This document shows, one piece after another, positions 1 to 9,799 of a stretch of DNA of 64,000 nucleotides. Location: positions 1,671,810-1,735,809 of the forward strand of contig NZ_KK073876.1 of assembly GCF_000585415.1 (NCBI RefSeq), written 5' to 3'. Source of the DNA: Sphingomonas jaspsi DSM 18422 (GTDB taxonomy: Bacteria > Pseudomonadota > Alphaproteobacteria > Sphingomonadales > Sphingomonadaceae). The notes below the pieces were generated by a model. That model was not told the DNA's origin, did not search any database, and saw nothing but the letters and a program-made list of their open reading frames with translations. The translations under genes were made by a program, and so were the position numbers. How positions within the stretch are numbered: position 1 is the first letter of the stretch; each line of letters opens with the position of its first letter.

Positions 1-1256
1 GGGCCTATTACGAACTGGGTTGGGGCGGATGGTGGTTCTGGGACCCGGTCGAAAACGCCTCGCTGATGCCTTGGCTGGCGGCGACTGCACTTCTCCATAG
101 CGTCAACGTGCTGGCGGCGAGGGGCGGCCTTCGCGCATGGACCATGATGCTGGCGCTGGTCGCCTTTTCGATGTCGATGGTCGGCACTTTCCTGGTTCGC
201 TCGGGCATCCTGACGTCGGTTCATGCTTTCGCCGTCGATCCGGAACGCGGCGCCTTCATCCTGGCGCTGCTGGCGATTTACATCGGCGCGGCGCTGACCC
301 TGTTCGCGCTGCGCGTCGCCCATGTGAAGGAAGGCGCGCCGTTCGAGATCGTCAGCCGTGAAGGCGGCTTGGTCGCTAACAATCTCCTGCTGTCGGTCAT
401 TCTCGGCGTGGTCTTCGTCGGAACGCTCTACCCGTTGATCGCAGAGGCGCTGACCGGCGACAAATTGTCAGTCGGTCCGCCCTATTTCAACGCGGTCGCG
501 ACGCCGATGGCGTTGACCATGGCCGCGCTGATGATGATCGCGCCGCAGCTGCGCTGGCGACGGGACTCGGCAGCGATCCTGCCCCGCCTGTTGCCGGGCT
601 TGCTGGTGGCGCTTGCGGCACTTGTGATCAGCCTTTGGCTCGCGCCGCAGATCGGCCTGATCGAGCGGTCGGCGCTCGCCATCGGCCTTGGTCTCGTTCC
701 AGCCAGCCTCCTGCCGCTGATCGGTCGATCCCTAAGGCGTACGCCACTTGCCACTTGGGGCATGGTCATCGCGCATTTGGGTGTTGCGCTGTCGATCATC
801 GGCGCCGCCAGCAACAGTGCGTTCACGGTCGAAGTGCTCCACGCGGCAAAGCCCGGCGAGCAGGTGCAGGTCGGCCCTTGGCTGATCGAATTCCGCGGCG
901 TGAGACCGGCCGTCGGCCCGAACTACACCGCGATCGAAGGCGAATTGCGGGCGACGCGCGGCAACGGGGTATCGGTACTCCATCCGCAAAGCCGCTATTT
1001 TACCTCGCCGCCGACCACCACCAATGAGGCCGGGATCGAGACCTTCTGGAACGGACAGCTTTACCTGGTGCTGGGTGAAGAGGGCGAGGGCGGCAAATGG
1101 CAGCTGCGGCTGTGGTGGAAGCCGTTTGTGACCCTGATCTGGCTGGGCGGCGCGTTCATCGCGCTGGGCGGCCTGCTGGCGTTGCTCGGCCGCTGGTGGA
1201 AAGGCCGATCGAACCGGACAGACAAGACGCCGAAGCGCAGGAAGGGCTATCGATGA
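1..1256 (+). CDS. ccmF: Cytochrome c haem lyase subunit CcmF (3' part, 5' end outside window)
   Basis: The last 417 codons of ccmF are present (in frame from base 3) and the start lies before the window. CcmF is the inner-membrane subunit of the system I cytochrome c maturation haem lyase, which attaches haem delivered by CcmE to apocytochrome c. The frame opens with the tryptophan-rich WWD motif ([13 protein letters not shown], bases 18-56), followed by a series of hydrophobic segments, a long hydrophilic stretch around 840-1100 and a last membrane helix around 1125-1190 before a basic tail. Its stop overlaps the ATG of ccmG (1253-1256), so the two are probably translationally coupled. An internal ATG at 66 is not the true start because the WWD motif lies upstream of it in the same frame. 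Confidence 0.95.
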   Translation, partial: AYYELGWGGWWFWDPVENASLMPWLAATALLHSVNVLAARGGLRAWTMMLALVAFSMSMVGTFLVRSGILTSVHAFAVDPERGAFILALLAIYIGAALTLFALRVAHVKEGAPFEIVSREGGLVANNLLLSVILGVVFVGTLYPLIAEALTGDKLSVGPPYFNAVATPMALTMAALMMIAPQLRWRRDSAAILPRLLPGLLVALAALVISLWLAPQIGLIERSALAIGLGLVPASLLPLIGRSLRRTPLATWGMVIAHLGVALSIIGAASNSAFTVEVLHAAKPGEQVQVGPWLIEFRGVRPAVGPNYTAIEGELRATRGNGVSVLHPQSRYFTSPPTTTNEAGIETFWNGQLYLVLGEEGEGGKWQLRLWWKPFVTLIWLGGAFIALGGLLALLGRWWKGRSNRTDKTPKRRKGYR

Positions 1257-1780
1257 GCCGTGCCTTGCGCTTCGCCCCGCTGATCGTCCTGCTGCTCTTC
1301 GTGGCGGCAGTTGTATGGCGCCTTGCTGTTCCAGTGGATCAAAAGGTGCCGTCGCGGCTCATCGGCAAGCCGCTTCCCGCCTTCGCGCTGGTTGCGGGCG
1401 TTCCCGGCAAGCCGGGCCTGAAATCCACCGATCTGGCTCTGGGCCAACCGCGCATCGTCAACCTGTTCGCAAGTTGGTGCGTGCCCTGCGCCGGCGAAGC
1501 GCCGCAATTGCAAGCCTTGAAGCAAGCCGGCGTCCCGATTGACGCCATCGCCATTCGCGACCGCTCGGTCGATATTCAGGCGTTCCTGACCCGCTACGGC
1601 GACCCGTTCGACCGGATCGGCAGCGACCCGGAAAGCCGCGTTCAGCTGGCTTTGGGGTCGGCGGGCGTGCCCGAAAGCTTCGTCGTCGATGGTCGGGGCG
1701 TCATCCGATACCAACATATCGGACCGATCGAACCGGACGACGTGCCGCGCCTGATCCAGGAAATGGAGCGTGCGCAATGA
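1253..1780 (+). CDS. ccmG: Thiol:disulfide interchange protein CcmG/DsbE
   Basis: This is a 175-residue periplasmic, membrane-anchored thioredoxin-like protein that reduces the haem-binding cysteines of apocytochrome c. Residues 6-23 form an uncleaved N-terminal membrane anchor, and the redox site WCVPC is seen at residues 75-79 (Cys76 and Cys79) within the usual F-A-S-W context. The ATG at 1253 was chosen because it overlaps the ccmF stop and begins the anchor directly; a longer in-frame opening from 1097 would add residues encoded inside ccmF. The 3' end overlaps ccmH by four bases (1777-1780). Order and overlaps match the ccmFGHI block of alphaproteobacteria. Confidence 0.95.
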   Translation: MSRALRFAPLIVLLLFVAAVVWRLAVPVDQKVPSRLIGKPLPAFALVAGVPGKPGLKSTDLALGQPRIVNLFASWCVPCAGEAPQLQALKQAGVPIDAIAIRDRSVDIQAFLTRYGDPFDRIGSDPESRVQLALGSAGVPESFVVDGRGVIRYQHIGPIEPDDVPRLIQEMERAQ

Positions 1781-2187
1781 GGCTTACGGTCCTTGTCCTT
1801 GCCTTGCTGGCAGCGACGCCCGTCATGGCCGACAGCGATTTGCCGGCGGCGCGCTGGGCCAATGAGCAACTGCCCGACCCTGCGCAGGAGGCCGAAGCGT
1901 CGAAGCTCATGGCTGAACTGCGCTGCCTGGTCTGCCAGGGGCAGGCGATTTCCGATAGCAACGCCGAAATGGCCGGCGACATGCGCGCGCTGGTGCGGAC
2001 GCGGATTGCGTCCGGCCAATCGCAGGAACAGGTCCGCACCTACCTGATCGAGCGCTATGGCGACTGGATTAGCTACAATCCGCCGGTCGAGCCCAAGACC
2101 TGGCCTTTGTGGCTGGCGCCGCTGGTCATGCTGGCAGCGGGTGCGCTGTTGCTTCGCAAACGACTGGTCCGGAGGCGGTCCCCATGA
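1777..2187 (+). CDS. ccmH: Cytochrome c maturation protein CcmH (CycL)
   Basis: This 136-residue protein is the thiol-reducing subunit of the apocytochrome c ligation complex. It has an N-terminal signal peptide (residues 1-18, ending VMA), the family motif LRCLVCQ with Cys50 and Cys53, a three-helix periplasmic domain and a C-terminal membrane helix (about residues 110-127) followed by a basic tail. It lacks the TPR extension found on E. coli CcmH; the TPR part is encoded by the next gene. It overlaps ccmG and ccmI by four bases at either end, which points to one polycistronic message. Confidence 0.95.
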   Translation: MRLTVLVLALLAATPVMADSDLPAARWANEQLPDPAQEAEASKLMAELRCLVCQGQAISDSNAEMAGDMRALVRTRIASGQSQEQVRTYLIERYGDWISYNPPVEPKTWPLWLAPLVMLAAGALLLRKRLVRRRSP

Positions 2188-2825
2188 TGGCCTATGCGAC
2201 GTTGGCGATTTTCGTGTTCGTCATTCTGGGCGGCCTATGGCTGGCGCGCATTCGCGGCCCGATCATGACGATGATCGCGGCAGCCCTGATGTTTGGCTGT
2301 GCGGGCTATGCGCTGCAAGGCCGGCCGACCTTGGAAGGCAGCCCGCGTGAATTTGCCGAACGGCCCGCGCCGCTGCCGCTGACCGGCGCGCGCCAGGCAT
2401 TGCTCGGCCAGTTCGACCCCAGCGACAATTGGCTCAACATGGCCGATGCCCTCTCTGCACGCGGAAAGCCCAGTGAGGCTGCCGCGTTGCTTGCCAAGCA
2501 GGTCGAGCGGCATCCGGGCGACTTCAAATTGTGGATCGGTCTGGGCAATGCGTTGGCAGACCATGCTCAAACGCTCACGCCGGCGGCCCGCCTGGCCTAT
2601 CGTCGCGCGGCGGAGCTGGCACCGGGGCACCCGGCGCCCGGTTTTTTCCTCGGACTGGCCGAGGCACGCTCCGGCAATCCCGAGGCGGCGCGACAAATCT
2701 GGTCGGATATCCTGCGAACCGCGCCTGCCGACGCCAGTTGGCGTCCCCTCATCGAGCAGGGCGTCATCGCCACCGGCGGGAGCGTTACGCCCCCGCCAGC
2801 AACAAAGGGTCAGGCCGGCTCGTAA
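2184..2825 (+). CDS. ccmI: CcmI-like TPR protein of cytochrome c maturation
   Basis: This 213-residue protein starts with two hydrophobic segments (about residues 3-20 and 28-45), followed by a soluble domain with helical TPR-like repeats around residues 85-190. In the family, CcmI/CycH is an apocytochrome c chaperone that presents the C-terminal helix of the substrate to the CcmF-CcmH lyase. The ATG at 2184 overlaps the ccmH stop (ATGA). The gene ends 16 bases inside the convergent alanine dehydrogenase gene. The assignment rests mainly on position after ccmH and on the TPR pattern, since CcmI sequences diverge strongly. Confidence 0.8.
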   Translation: MMAYATLAIFVFVILGGLWLARIRGPIMTMIAAALMFGCAGYALQGRPTLEGSPREFAERPAPLPLTGARQALLGQFDPSDNWLNMADALSARGKPSEAAALLAKQVERHPGDFKLWIGLGNALADHAQTLTPAARLAYRRAAELAPGHPAPGFFLGLAEARSGNPEAARQIWSDILRTAPADASWRPLIEQGVIATGGSVTPPPATKGQAGS

Positions 2826-3910
2826 GCGAGGCCGAGCGCCTCGGCGACGGCTTCGTGGCGGACCTTTCCGTCCGATACGTTTAGGCCGTTGGCGAGGTGC
2901 GGATCTTCCGCCATCGCCTTCTTGGCGCCGAGGTTGGCGAGCTTCAGCGCGAACGGCAGCGTCGCGTTGTTAAGCGCGAAGGTCGAGGTCCGCGCAACCG
3001 CACCCGGCATATTGGCGACGCAGTAGTGAATGACGCCGTCGATCTCGTAGACCGGGTTGTCGTGGGTGGTCGCCTTCGACGTTTCGAAGCAGCCGCCCTG
3101 ATCGATCGCGATGTCGACCAGCACCGAACCGCGCTTCATGGTCTTGAGCTGATCGCGAGTGACGAGCTTGGGTGCCGCTGCGCCGGGAACCAGCACCGCA
3201 CCGATGACCAGCTCGGCTTCCTGGATCGCCTGCGCGATCGCGGCCTTAGAGGCGAAGGCGGTCTTGATCTGGCTGCCGAAATGCATGTCGAGTTCGGCAA
3301 GGCGGTCGTTGTTGATGTCGTAGATGGTGACGTCGGCGCGCTGGCCGGTCGCAATCTGGGCGGCGTTGATGCCGGCGACACCGCCGCCGAGGATGGCAAC
3401 CTTGGCCGGGGCCACGCCCGGAACGCCGCCGAGAAGGACGCCGCGGCCGCCTTGTTCCTTTTCGAGGTAGTGCGCGCCGACCTGGACCGACATGCGGCCG
3501 GCGACTTCGCTCATCGGCTTCAGCAGCGGCAGTGCACCCGACCGCGACGTGACCGTTTCATAGGCGATACAGGTCGCGCCCGACGCAATCAGGCCTTTCG
3601 CCTGTTCGGGGTCGGGGGCCAGGTGGAGGTAGGTGAACAGCAGGTGGTGCGGGCGGAGGCGCGCGATTTCGACCGGCTGCGGCTCCTTGACCTTGACGAT
3701 CATTTCGGCCGTTTCGAACACGTCGTCAGCCGTCGGCAGGATCGTCGCGCCCGCCTGCTGATAGGCCTTGTCCGAAAAATCGATGCCCATGCCGGCATTG
3801 GTCTCGACAAACACCTCATGACCGGCCGCTACCAATTCAGCGACCGAGGCGGGGGTCAGGCCGACCCGGTATTCGTGGTTCTTGATTTCCTTGAGGACAC
3901 CGACGCGCAT
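2810..3910 (-). CDS. ald: Alanine dehydrogenase
   Basis: A full-length 366-residue NAD-dependent alanine dehydrogenase, interconverting L-alanine and pyruvate plus ammonia in the cytoplasm. The substrate-binding residues of the family are visible: Arg15 (HEYRVGLTP), Lys75 (VKVKEP) and His96 (YLHLA). The Rossmann glycine motif GGGVAG lies near residues 176-181, and the catalytic aspartate is in the VDIAIDQGG segment near residue 270. A strong Shine-Dalgarno AAGGAG sits seven bases before the ATG. The gene is divergent from an Lrp/AsnC-type regulator, the usual arrangement for ald control by alanine or other amino acids. The 3' ends of ald and ccmI overlap by 16 bases. Confidence 0.97.
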   Translation of the reverse strand: MRVGVLKEIKNHEYRVGLTPASVAELVAAGHEVFVETNAGMGIDFSDKAYQQAGATILPTADDVFETAEMIVKVKEPQPVEIARLRPHHLLFTYLHLAPDPEQAKGLIASGATCIAYETVTSRSGALPLLKPMSEVAGRMSVQVGAHYLEKEQGGRGVLLGGVPGVAPAKVAILGGGVAGINAAQIATGQRADVTIYDINNDRLAELDMHFGSQIKTAFASKAAIAQAIQEAELVIGAVLVPGAAAPKLVTRDQLKTMKRGSVLVDIAIDQGGCFETSKATTHDNPVYEIDGVIHYCVANMPGAVARTSTFALNNATLPFALKLANLGAKKAMAEDPHLANGLNVSDGKVRHEAVAEALGLAYEPA

Positions 3911-4045
3911 CTAATTTCTCCTTAAATCCTCTGCGTCGTTGATACCCGATTGGATCAGGCGAAATCTTTGCAAAGTTGTGCGCTACTGCGCTATCATTCG
4001 CATGAATTTACGGTTTTGGAAGCCAAATTGAGGAATTTTGTCGAG
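3911..4045. promoter_or_regulatory. Divergent control region of ald and its Lrp-type regulator
   Basis: This 135-base stretch between two divergent genes is noticeably richer in A and T than its surroundings and carries the strong ald Shine-Dalgarno (AAGGAG on the minus strand). Lrp-family proteins usually bind degenerate dyads in such regions. I could not pick out one convincing -35/-10 pair, so this is a region assignment rather than a mapped promoter. Confidence 0.5.
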
Positions 4046-4510
4046 ATGGATAAGTTTGACGCGGGAATCTTAAAGTCCCTGACATCAAACGCCAGGCTGC
4101 CCGTAAGCGCCATTGCCGAGGCCGTCGGGTTATCCCAATCGGCCTGCACGCGACGCATCCAGGCTCTGGAGGCCAAGGGCTTTGTCCACGGCTATTCCGC
4201 TCGACTCGCGCGGCGAAAACTGGGCTTCAAGATCACGGCGCTGGTCGACATCACACTCGGAACGCAGGTTGAGGAAGATCTGGCGGCGTTCGAGGCGGAA
4301 GTCGCGTCGATCGCCGGCATCGTCGAATGTGCACTCGTCTCCGGTGGCCAGGATTACCGATTGAAAATTCTCTGCCGGGACCTCGACGATTATGAGCGTC
4401 TGCACCGGGAACGGCTTGGTCGCCTGCCGGGCGTCGTGACCATCAACAGCAGTTTCGTTCTTCGCAACGTGCCAACAAGGGGCGAGGCCGACGCCTTGTT
4501 CGGTGAGTAG
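4046..4510 (+). CDS. Lrp/AsnC family transcriptional regulator
   Basis: This 154-residue protein has the Lrp layout: an N-terminal helix-turn-helix (about residues 4-60, with LTSNARLPVSAIAEAVGLSQ) and a C-terminal ligand-binding RAM domain containing the conserved GGQDY segment near residue 107. The start MDKFDAGIL at 4046 was chosen because it matches the family N-terminus and has AGGA 11 bases upstream; an in-frame ATG at 3950 would add 32 residues of AT-rich, non-conserved sequence. Its position divergent from ald suggests it controls ald and itself from the shared 135-base intergenic region. The effector is inferred to be alanine or a branched-chain amino acid but cannot be read from the sequence. 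Confidence 0.9.
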   Translation: MDKFDAGILKSLTSNARLPVSAIAEAVGLSQSACTRRIQALEAKGFVHGYSARLARRKLGFKITALVDITLGTQVEEDLAAFEAEVASIAGIVECALVSGGQDYRLKILCRDLDDYERLHRERLGRLPGVVTINSSFVLRNVPTRGEADALFGE

Positions 4511-4631
4511 ACAGCCAATTCAGGCTCGATTGCAGCGCCAATGCGGGGGTGCTAGGGCGGCGCGCCCCGGACTCGGGCCCTTTTTGAGTCCAGACGCGTT
4601 ACGGTTTTAAGTTTCTGGCAGTCAGGCGACC

Positions 4632-6587
4632 ATGGATTCCACTGCAGCGAAGGCCATCGAGGGGAATGACGTGACCGACGGCCACGCCGCCGGGACGCAC
4701 GGCCATCATCATGGCCCGCTGGGGAAGATGATGGTGGGGGCCATCGGTATCGTCTTCGGCGATATCGGCACCTCCCCGATCTACGCTTTCCGCGAAACCT
4801 TTGCCGGGCACCACCGGCTCGTCCCCGACAGCCTTCACATCTTCGGTGTTCTAAGCCTCATTTTCTGGTCGATGATGATCATCGTGACGCTGAAATATGT
4901 GCTGATCATCATGCGGGCCGACAACAAGGGCGAAGGGGGCAGCCTTGCCCTGCTCGCGCTGATCAACCGATCGACCGGCAATGACAAACGCAAATGGACC
5001 ACCGGCATCGTCCTGCTCGGGGTGTTCGCGACATCGCTATTTTACGGCGACAGCATGATCACGCCGGCCATCTCGGTGCTTTCGGCGGTCGAAGGCCTGA
5101 CCACGGTGAACACCGCGTTCGAGCCGTGGGTCATCCCGCTCGCCGTCGTGATCATCATCGGCCTGTTCGGCATCCAGTCGCGCGGCACGGCCAAGGTGGG
5201 GGCGATGTTCGGCCCCATCATGCTGGTCTACTTTGTTACGCTTGCGGTCCTTGGGCTTATTCACATCGCCAAATATCCGGCCGTGATCGTCGCGATGCTC
5301 AATCCCTGGAATGCCATCGCCTTTTACATCGACGACCCGATCCCGGCCTTCATCGCCATGGGCTCGGTCGTGCTGGCCGTGACCGGTGCCGAAGCGCTTT
5401 ATGCCGACATGGGCCACTTCGGCCGCAAGCCGATCAAGTTCAGCTGGCTATTCTTCGTCCTGCCCGCGCTGCTGCTCAACTATATGGGGCAGGGGGCGAT
5501 GATCCTCGCCCAGACCCCGGCCGACGCGCTGGAAATGGTCAAGAACCCCTTCTTCCTGCTCGCACCCGAAGCATTGCGGCTACCGCTGGTCATCCTCGCA
5601 ACCATGGCGACGATCATCGCCAGCCAGGCGGTCATTTCGGGCGCTTTTTCGGTGACGCAGCAGGCGATCCAGCTGGGCTTCATTCCGCGCCTTCACATCA
5701 CCCACACCAGCGAACATGCCGCCGGCCAGATCTATATTCCGGTGATCAACTGGGCGCTCCTGACGATGGTTCTGCTGTTGGTGTTGAACTTCCAGACGTC
5801 GTCGAACCTTGCCGCCGCCTATGGAATTGCGGTCACCGGCGCGATGTTCATCGATACGCTGCTGATCGCGGTCGTGCTCTACAATATGTGGAACTGGAAC
5901 AAGATTCTTGCGACGGCGCTGCTGGCGATCTTCCTCACCGTCGACCTGCTCTACTTCGGTGCCAACCTGCTCAAGGTTCCGGTGGGCGGCTGGTTCCCGC
6001 TGCTGATCGGCTTCATCGCCTTCACGATGTTGACGACCTGGGCCCGCGGCCGTGCGCTGATGATCGCGCGCATGAACGAACAGTCCTTGCCAATCGAAGT
6101 GTTCATCAAATCGGCCTCGTCGAGTGCAACGCGCGTTCCAGGCACGGCGGTTTTCATGACCAGTTCGGTAACCGGCGTGCCCCACGCGCTGCTCCACAAT
6201 TTGAAGCACAACAAGGTGCTTCACGAGCGCATTCTGCTACTGACGGTCAAGATCGAAGACGTGCCTTATGTCAGCGCCGGAAAGCGGTCGGAATCCAAGG
6301 AATATGGGAACGGTTTCTACCGCATCGTCCTGCGCTACGGGTTTATGGAAGAGATCGACGTCCCTGCAGCGCTGGCGGGGATGGAAGGCGTCGGCAGCGC
6401 TTGCAAGATGATGGACACCAGCTTCTTCCTTGCGCGCCAGACCCTCATCGCATCGTCGAGACCGGGGATGGCCATCTGGCGCGAGCGGCTCTTTTCCTGG
6501 ATGCTGCGAAACGCCGAAAGCGCGATGGAATTTTTCAAGCTGCCGACGAACCGGGTCGTGGAACTCGGCAGCCAAGTAGAGATTTAA
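4632..6587 (+). CDS. kup: Kup-type low-affinity K+ uptake transporter (first copy)
   Basis: A 651-residue inner-membrane K+/H+ symporter of the KUP/HAK family. The hallmark VFGDIGTSP motif follows a short cytoplasmic N-terminus that is rich in histidine (residues 18-28, [11 protein letters not shown]). About twelve hydrophobic segments lie between residues 35 and 460, then a soluble C-terminal domain ends in the family signature [18 protein letters not shown]. It is followed after 65 bases by a second kup gene of nearly the same layout. The ATG at 4632 is the first start before the conserved region; its Shine-Dalgarno is weak. Confidence 0.96.
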   Translation: MDSTAAKAIEGNDVTDGHAAGTHGHHHGPLGKMMVGAIGIVFGDIGTSPIYAFRETFAGHHRLVPDSLHIFGVLSLIFWSMMIIVTLKYVLIIMRADNKGEGGSLALLALINRSTGNDKRKWTTGIVLLGVFATSLFYGDSMITPAISVLSAVEGLTTVNTAFEPWVIPLAVVIIIGLFGIQSRGTAKVGAMFGPIMLVYFVTLAVLGLIHIAKYPAVIVAMLNPWNAIAFYIDDPIPAFIAMGSVVLAVTGAEALYADMGHFGRKPIKFSWLFFVLPALLLNYMGQGAMILAQTPADALEMVKNPFFLLAPEALRLPLVILATMATIIASQAVISGAFSVTQQAIQLGFIPRLHITHTSEHAAGQIYIPVINWALLTMVLLLVLNFQTSSNLAAAYGIAVTGAMFIDTLLIAVVLYNMWNWNKILATALLAIFLTVDLLYFGANLLKVPVGGWFPLLIGFIAFTMLTTWARGRALMIARMNEQSLPIEVFIKSASSSATRVPGTAVFMTSSVTGVPHALLHNLKHNKVLHERILLLTVKIEDVPYVSAGKRSESKEYGNGFYRIVLRYGFMEEIDVPAALAGMEGVGSACKMMDTSFFLARQTLIASSRPGMAIWRERLFSWMLRNAESAMEFFKLPTNRVVELGSQVEI

Positions 6588-6652
6588 GCAAAACTGCTGG
6601 ACGCTCGCCCTTCGCGACGCGCGCCCTCCGTTCAACTGGAGTGTAGTCCACA

Positions 6653-8566
6653 ATGCCCGACAATCAGGCGGCCAACGAGGTCGCGGAAGCGCATGGTGAT
6701 GGCCATCATGCGCAAGGAAGCGTCGCCGCGCTGACCATCGGCGCCGCTGGTGTCGTGTTCGGCGACATCGGCACCAGCCCGCTCTACGCCATGAAGGAAG
6801 TGTTCGTCGGCCATCATCCGCTGGCGGTCGATCCGTTGCACCTGTTCGGCGTCATCAGCCTGATGTTCTGGTCGCTGATGATCATCGTGACGTTCAAATA
6901 TGTCACCGTCATCCTGCGGGCTGACAACAAGGGGGAGGGCGGCAGCTTGGCGCTGCTTGCGTTGATCCAGCGGTCGACGGGCGGCGGCAAATGGTCGAAG
7001 GGCCTGGTCCTGCTCGGCATCGCGGCAACCGCGCTCTTTTTCGGCGACGCGATGATCACGCCTGCCGTGTCGGTGCTTTCTGCGGTCGAAGGGTTGAGCA
7101 CAGTGAGCGACAGCTTCACCCCTTATGTCATCCCGGCAGCGATCGCGATCCTGGTTGGCCTGTTCGCCATCCAACGTCACGGCACCGATACCGTCGGCAA
7201 GCTTTTTGGCCCGGTCATGCTCCTCTATTTCGCGGTGATTGCGACGCTGGGCGTCGTCCAAATCGCGCAGAACCCGGCCGTCCTGCAGGGGTTGAACCCA
7301 ATCTGGGCCTATCGCTTTTTCGCCGACAATCCGATGTCGGCCTTCCTCGCTATGGGGTCGGTGGTGCTGGCGGTGACGGGTGCCGAGGCCCTTTATGCGG
7401 ACATGGGGCACTTCGGGAAGAATCCCATTCGCATCGCGTGGTTGTTCCTCGTCTTTCCAGCGCTGCTGCTCAATTATCTCGGGCAGGCAGCACTCATGCT
7501 CCGGCTCCCGGAGACGGCAGCCAATCCCTTCTATCTGATGGCCGGGGAAAGTTGGCGCCTGCCAATGGTGATCCTCGCCACCCTTGCCACCATCATTGCC
7601 AGCCAGGCCGTTATCACCGGTGCCTTTTCCGTCGTGCGGCAAGCGGTTCAGCTCGGCCTGATGCCGCGCATCCACATCGATCACACCAGTGAGAAGGCAG
7701 CGGGACAAATCTACATCCCGGCGGTCAACTGGGTGCTGATGATGCTGGTCATCCTGCTGGTCCTCGGCTTCCGGGAATCGACCAACCTGGCCGCTGCGTA
7801 CGGCATCGCCGTCACGGGAACGATGTTCATCACCGCCATCATGCTGGCCGTGCTGCAGCGCCGCGTGTGGAAGTGGCCGCTGTGGGCAGTGGCGATCGAG
7901 ATCGGACTGTTCGTATTGATCGACGGCCTGTTCTTCGCCTCGAACCTGACGAAGCTGTTCGATGGCGGCTGGTTCCCGCTGCTGATCGGGGCGATCGCGT
8001 TCACCCTGCTCACGACCTGGGCGACGGGTCGCAAGCTGGTCATCAATCGCCTCAATGAAGGCAGCATGCCGATCAACGTCTTCATCAAGTCCGCCTGCAC
8101 GAGCGCGCACCGCGTGCCGCTGACCGCGGTTTACATGACGAGTGCCCGCGACGGAGTGCCGCCGGCGCTGCTGCATAACCTCAAGCACAACATGGTCCTG
8201 CACGAACGGAACGTGCTCCTGACGGTCAAGATCGGCGATGTGCCGCGCGTGCCTGAGGAAAAGCGGGTCGAGCTGCACGACATGGGCAGCGGCTTCTACC
8301 GGGTGATCCTGCATTATGGCTTCATGGAGGAGGCGGACGTTCCCGCGGCGCTGGCATCGGTGCAGCAACCGGAGAAGTTCTACCAGCCGATGAAGACCAG
8401 TTTCTTCCTGTCGCGCCAGACCTTGCTCGTCTCGTCGCGGCCGGGAATGGCGATCTGGCGCGAAAAGCTCTTTGCCTGGATGCTGCGCAACGCGGAAAGC
8501 GCGATGGAATTCTTCAAGCTGCCGACCAATCGCGTCGTCGAACTCGGTAGCCAGGTCGAAATCTGA
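6653..8566 (+). CDS. kup: Kup-type low-affinity K+ uptake transporter (second copy)
   Basis: A 637-residue paralogue of the preceding transporter with the same VFGDIGTSP motif, about twelve membrane segments and an identical last 18 residues. Its N-terminus is also histidine-rich ([10 protein letters not shown]). The two copies differ at many synonymous sites even where the protein is identical, so the duplication is old and held by purifying selection rather than by recent gene conversion. An AACTGGAG Shine-Dalgarno-like stretch lies upstream of the ATG. The stop is two bases before the start of the 2H phosphoesterase gene, so these two are probably cotranscribed. Confidence 0.96.
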   Translation: MPDNQAANEVAEAHGDGHHAQGSVAALTIGAAGVVFGDIGTSPLYAMKEVFVGHHPLAVDPLHLFGVISLMFWSLMIIVTFKYVTVILRADNKGEGGSLALLALIQRSTGGGKWSKGLVLLGIAATALFFGDAMITPAVSVLSAVEGLSTVSDSFTPYVIPAAIAILVGLFAIQRHGTDTVGKLFGPVMLLYFAVIATLGVVQIAQNPAVLQGLNPIWAYRFFADNPMSAFLAMGSVVLAVTGAEALYADMGHFGKNPIRIAWLFLVFPALLLNYLGQAALMLRLPETAANPFYLMAGESWRLPMVILATLATIIASQAVITGAFSVVRQAVQLGLMPRIHIDHTSEKAAGQIYIPAVNWVLMMLVILLVLGFRESTNLAAAYGIAVTGTMFITAIMLAVLQRRVWKWPLWAVAIEIGLFVLIDGLFFASNLTKLFDGGWFPLLIGAIAFTLLTTWATGRKLVINRLNEGSMPINVFIKSACTSAHRVPLTAVYMTSARDGVPPALLHNLKHNMVLHERNVLLTVKIGDVPRVPEEKRVELHDMGSGFYRVILHYGFMEEADVPAALASVQQPEKFYQPMKTSFFLSRQTLLVSSRPGMAIWREKLFAWMLRNAESAMEFFKLPTNRVVELGSQVEI

Positions 8567-8568
8567 CC

Positions 8569-9081
8569 ATGGACGAAGGTGCGGCTCCCCTCATCGTGAC
8601 GGCAGAGTTGGGAGCCGACGACCTCGCGATGGTCGATGGACTGCGACGCCAGCATTTCCCGCCGGAGCGGAATGTGCTGCAGGCCCATCTGACGATGTTT
8701 CATGCACTGCCGCCGTCGGCGGAAGGGGAGCTGAAAACCCTTTTGTCGGAAATCGCCGCTGGTCCGGCGCCAATGGCTTTGCTTGAGCAGCCCTATTCGA
8801 TCGGCAGGGGTGTGGCGTTGAAAGTCCGTTCGCCGGACCTTGCGACCATCCGCGAGCATATCGCGTATCGGTTTCACGGCATGCTTACCGCCCAGGATCG
8901 TCAGGGATGGCGACCGCATATCACCATCCAGAACAAGGTAACCCCGGACCTTGCACGCGACACGCTTCGCAAGGTCGAAGCCGAATTCAAGCCACGACCG
9001 CTGCAGATCGCGGGCATCGGGCTTTATCGCTATCTCGGCGGATCCTGGGGCTTGGTCCGCCGCTTCCCATTCCGGGGTTAG
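8569..9081 (+). CDS. 2'-5' RNA ligase / 2H phosphoesterase family protein
   Basis: A 170-residue protein of the 2H phosphoesterase superfamily, defined by two H-x-T/S-x motifs: HLTMF near residue 44 and HITIQNK near residue 119, roughly 75 residues apart as expected. Family members open 2',3'-cyclic phosphates or join or cleave 2'-5' linkages in RNA; the actual substrate cannot be told here. It starts two bases after kup and ends overlapping the convergent DUF3775 gene by four bases (shared stop region TTAG). Confidence 0.85.
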   Translation: MDEGAAPLIVTAELGADDLAMVDGLRRQHFPPERNVLQAHLTMFHALPPSAEGELKTLLSEIAAGPAPMALLEQPYSIGRGVALKVRSPDLATIREHIAYRFHGMLTAQDRQGWRPHITIQNKVTPDLARDTLRKVEAEFKPRPLQIAGIGLYRYLGGSWGLVRRFPFRG

Positions 9082-9488
9082 CTGAGGTCGCCGATCCCGT
9101 CGACGCTGAGGTCGAACGCGGCGAGGCCGGCTTCGAGCACCGATGCGAGCATCGGCATGTCCATCAGTTCGTCGACGATATTGCTCTCGTCGCTCGCCGC
9201 TTCGATCGCCTCGTCCCAGTCGGATGCGTCATAGACTCCTTGGCCGACCCAGGCGAATGCCAGCACTTCGGCCTGCTGGTCGTCTGCGAGATCCTGGAGC
9301 GCGCCGATCAGCTCCTCTTCGACGCTGGTGTTGATGCTGTCGTCGAGCACCGACAGCGCTTCACCGTCTTCGCCATCGACATTTTCCGCGACCTCGCCGC
9401 CGTCATAGTCGGTGGGAACCTGTGCCTCATATTCCTTCGCACGAAGGATGATGCGGCTCAGCGTTTCTAGCGGGGTCAGCGGTTCCAT
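9078..9488 (-). CDS. DUF3775 domain-containing protein
   Basis: A 136-residue strongly acidic cytoplasmic protein with no membrane segment. The N-terminal helix with the TLSRIILRAKEYEAQV stretch, the acidic spacer rich in Asp and Glu, and the QQAEVLAFAWVGQGVY segment match my recollection of DUF3775, a family of unknown function common in alphaproteobacteria. The ATG at 9488 was chosen because GGAG lies eight bases upstream; the GTG at 9497 would overlap that GGAG. Confidence in the coding status is high, in the domain name moderate. Confidence 0.8.
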   Translation of the reverse strand: MEPLTPLETLSRIILRAKEYEAQVPTDYDGGEVAENVDGEDGEALSVLDDSINTSVEEELIGALQDLADDQQAEVLAFAWVGQGVYDASDWDEAIEAASDESNIVDELMDMPMLASVLEAGLAAFDLSVDGIGDLS

Positions 9489-9556
9489 GATCGTCACTCC
9501 AGTGTTTCCGCTTGAACGAGGGTTGGCCGCCCTTGTTCCGCTGTCGCTACAGCTTG

Positions 9557-9585
9557 TTGACGGGGGCAGGGGACGACCCTATAGG
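9557..9585 (+). promoter_or_regulatory. Putative promoter of tRNA-Met
   Basis: TTGACG (9557-9562) and TATAGG (9580-9585) are separated by 17 bases and lie 35 bases before the mature tRNA-Met 5' end. A short GC-rich inverted repeat (GCCCCACGACGGGGC) lies between the promoter and the tRNA. This is the best -35/-10 match in the intergenic region but is unverified. Confidence 0.55.
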
Positions 9586-9619
9586 CCCCTCCGCGCCCCA
9601 CGACGGGGCAGCCTTTCGG

Positions 9620-9696
9620 GGCGGAGTAGCTCAGCTGGTTAGAGCAGCGGAATCATAATCCGCGTGTCGGGGGTTCGAGTCCCTCCTCCGCTACCA
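9620..9696 (+). tRNA. tRNA-Met (anticodon CAT), elongator type
   Basis: A 77-base cloverleaf with encoded CCA. The acceptor stem GGCGGAG pairs with CTCCGCT (G1-U72 at the end), the D stem is GCTC/GAGC, the anticodon stem GCGGA/TCCGC closes the loop ATCATAA with anticodon CAT, and the T arm contains GGTTCGAGTCC. The lack of a C1-A72 mismatch and of three G-C pairs in the anticodon stem argues against initiator tRNA-fMet. A CAT anticodon can also belong to tRNA-Ile2 read after lysidine modification, but the overall sequence resembles alphaproteobacterial elongator tRNA-Met. Confidence 0.92.
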
Positions 9697-9799
9697 TTTC
9701 CCCCTAACGTTGGCCTCCGCTGGCTATTAGCTCCGTTATGGTTTACGGAAGTTAACCGCGGAGATTGCGTAACCTTGGTCGTACCTTGGGGGAGGTCAC

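Noticed and set aside
4569..4591. GGACTC...GAGTCC inverted repeat with a T-run, before kup
   Set aside because: Only six pairs with an 11-base loop, and the five T lie inside the loop rather than after the stem, so it does not work as a terminator on the plus strand.
6480..8566. Recent gene conversion between the two kup 3' ends
   Set aside because: The protein ends are identical, but codons differ at many synonymous positions, so selection on the protein explains it better.
9620..9696. tRNA-Ile2 (lysidine-modified CAT) instead of tRNA-Met
   Set aside because: The anticodon is ambiguous, but the stem and loop sequences resemble alphaproteobacterial elongator tRNA-Met. A tRNA classifier would settle it.
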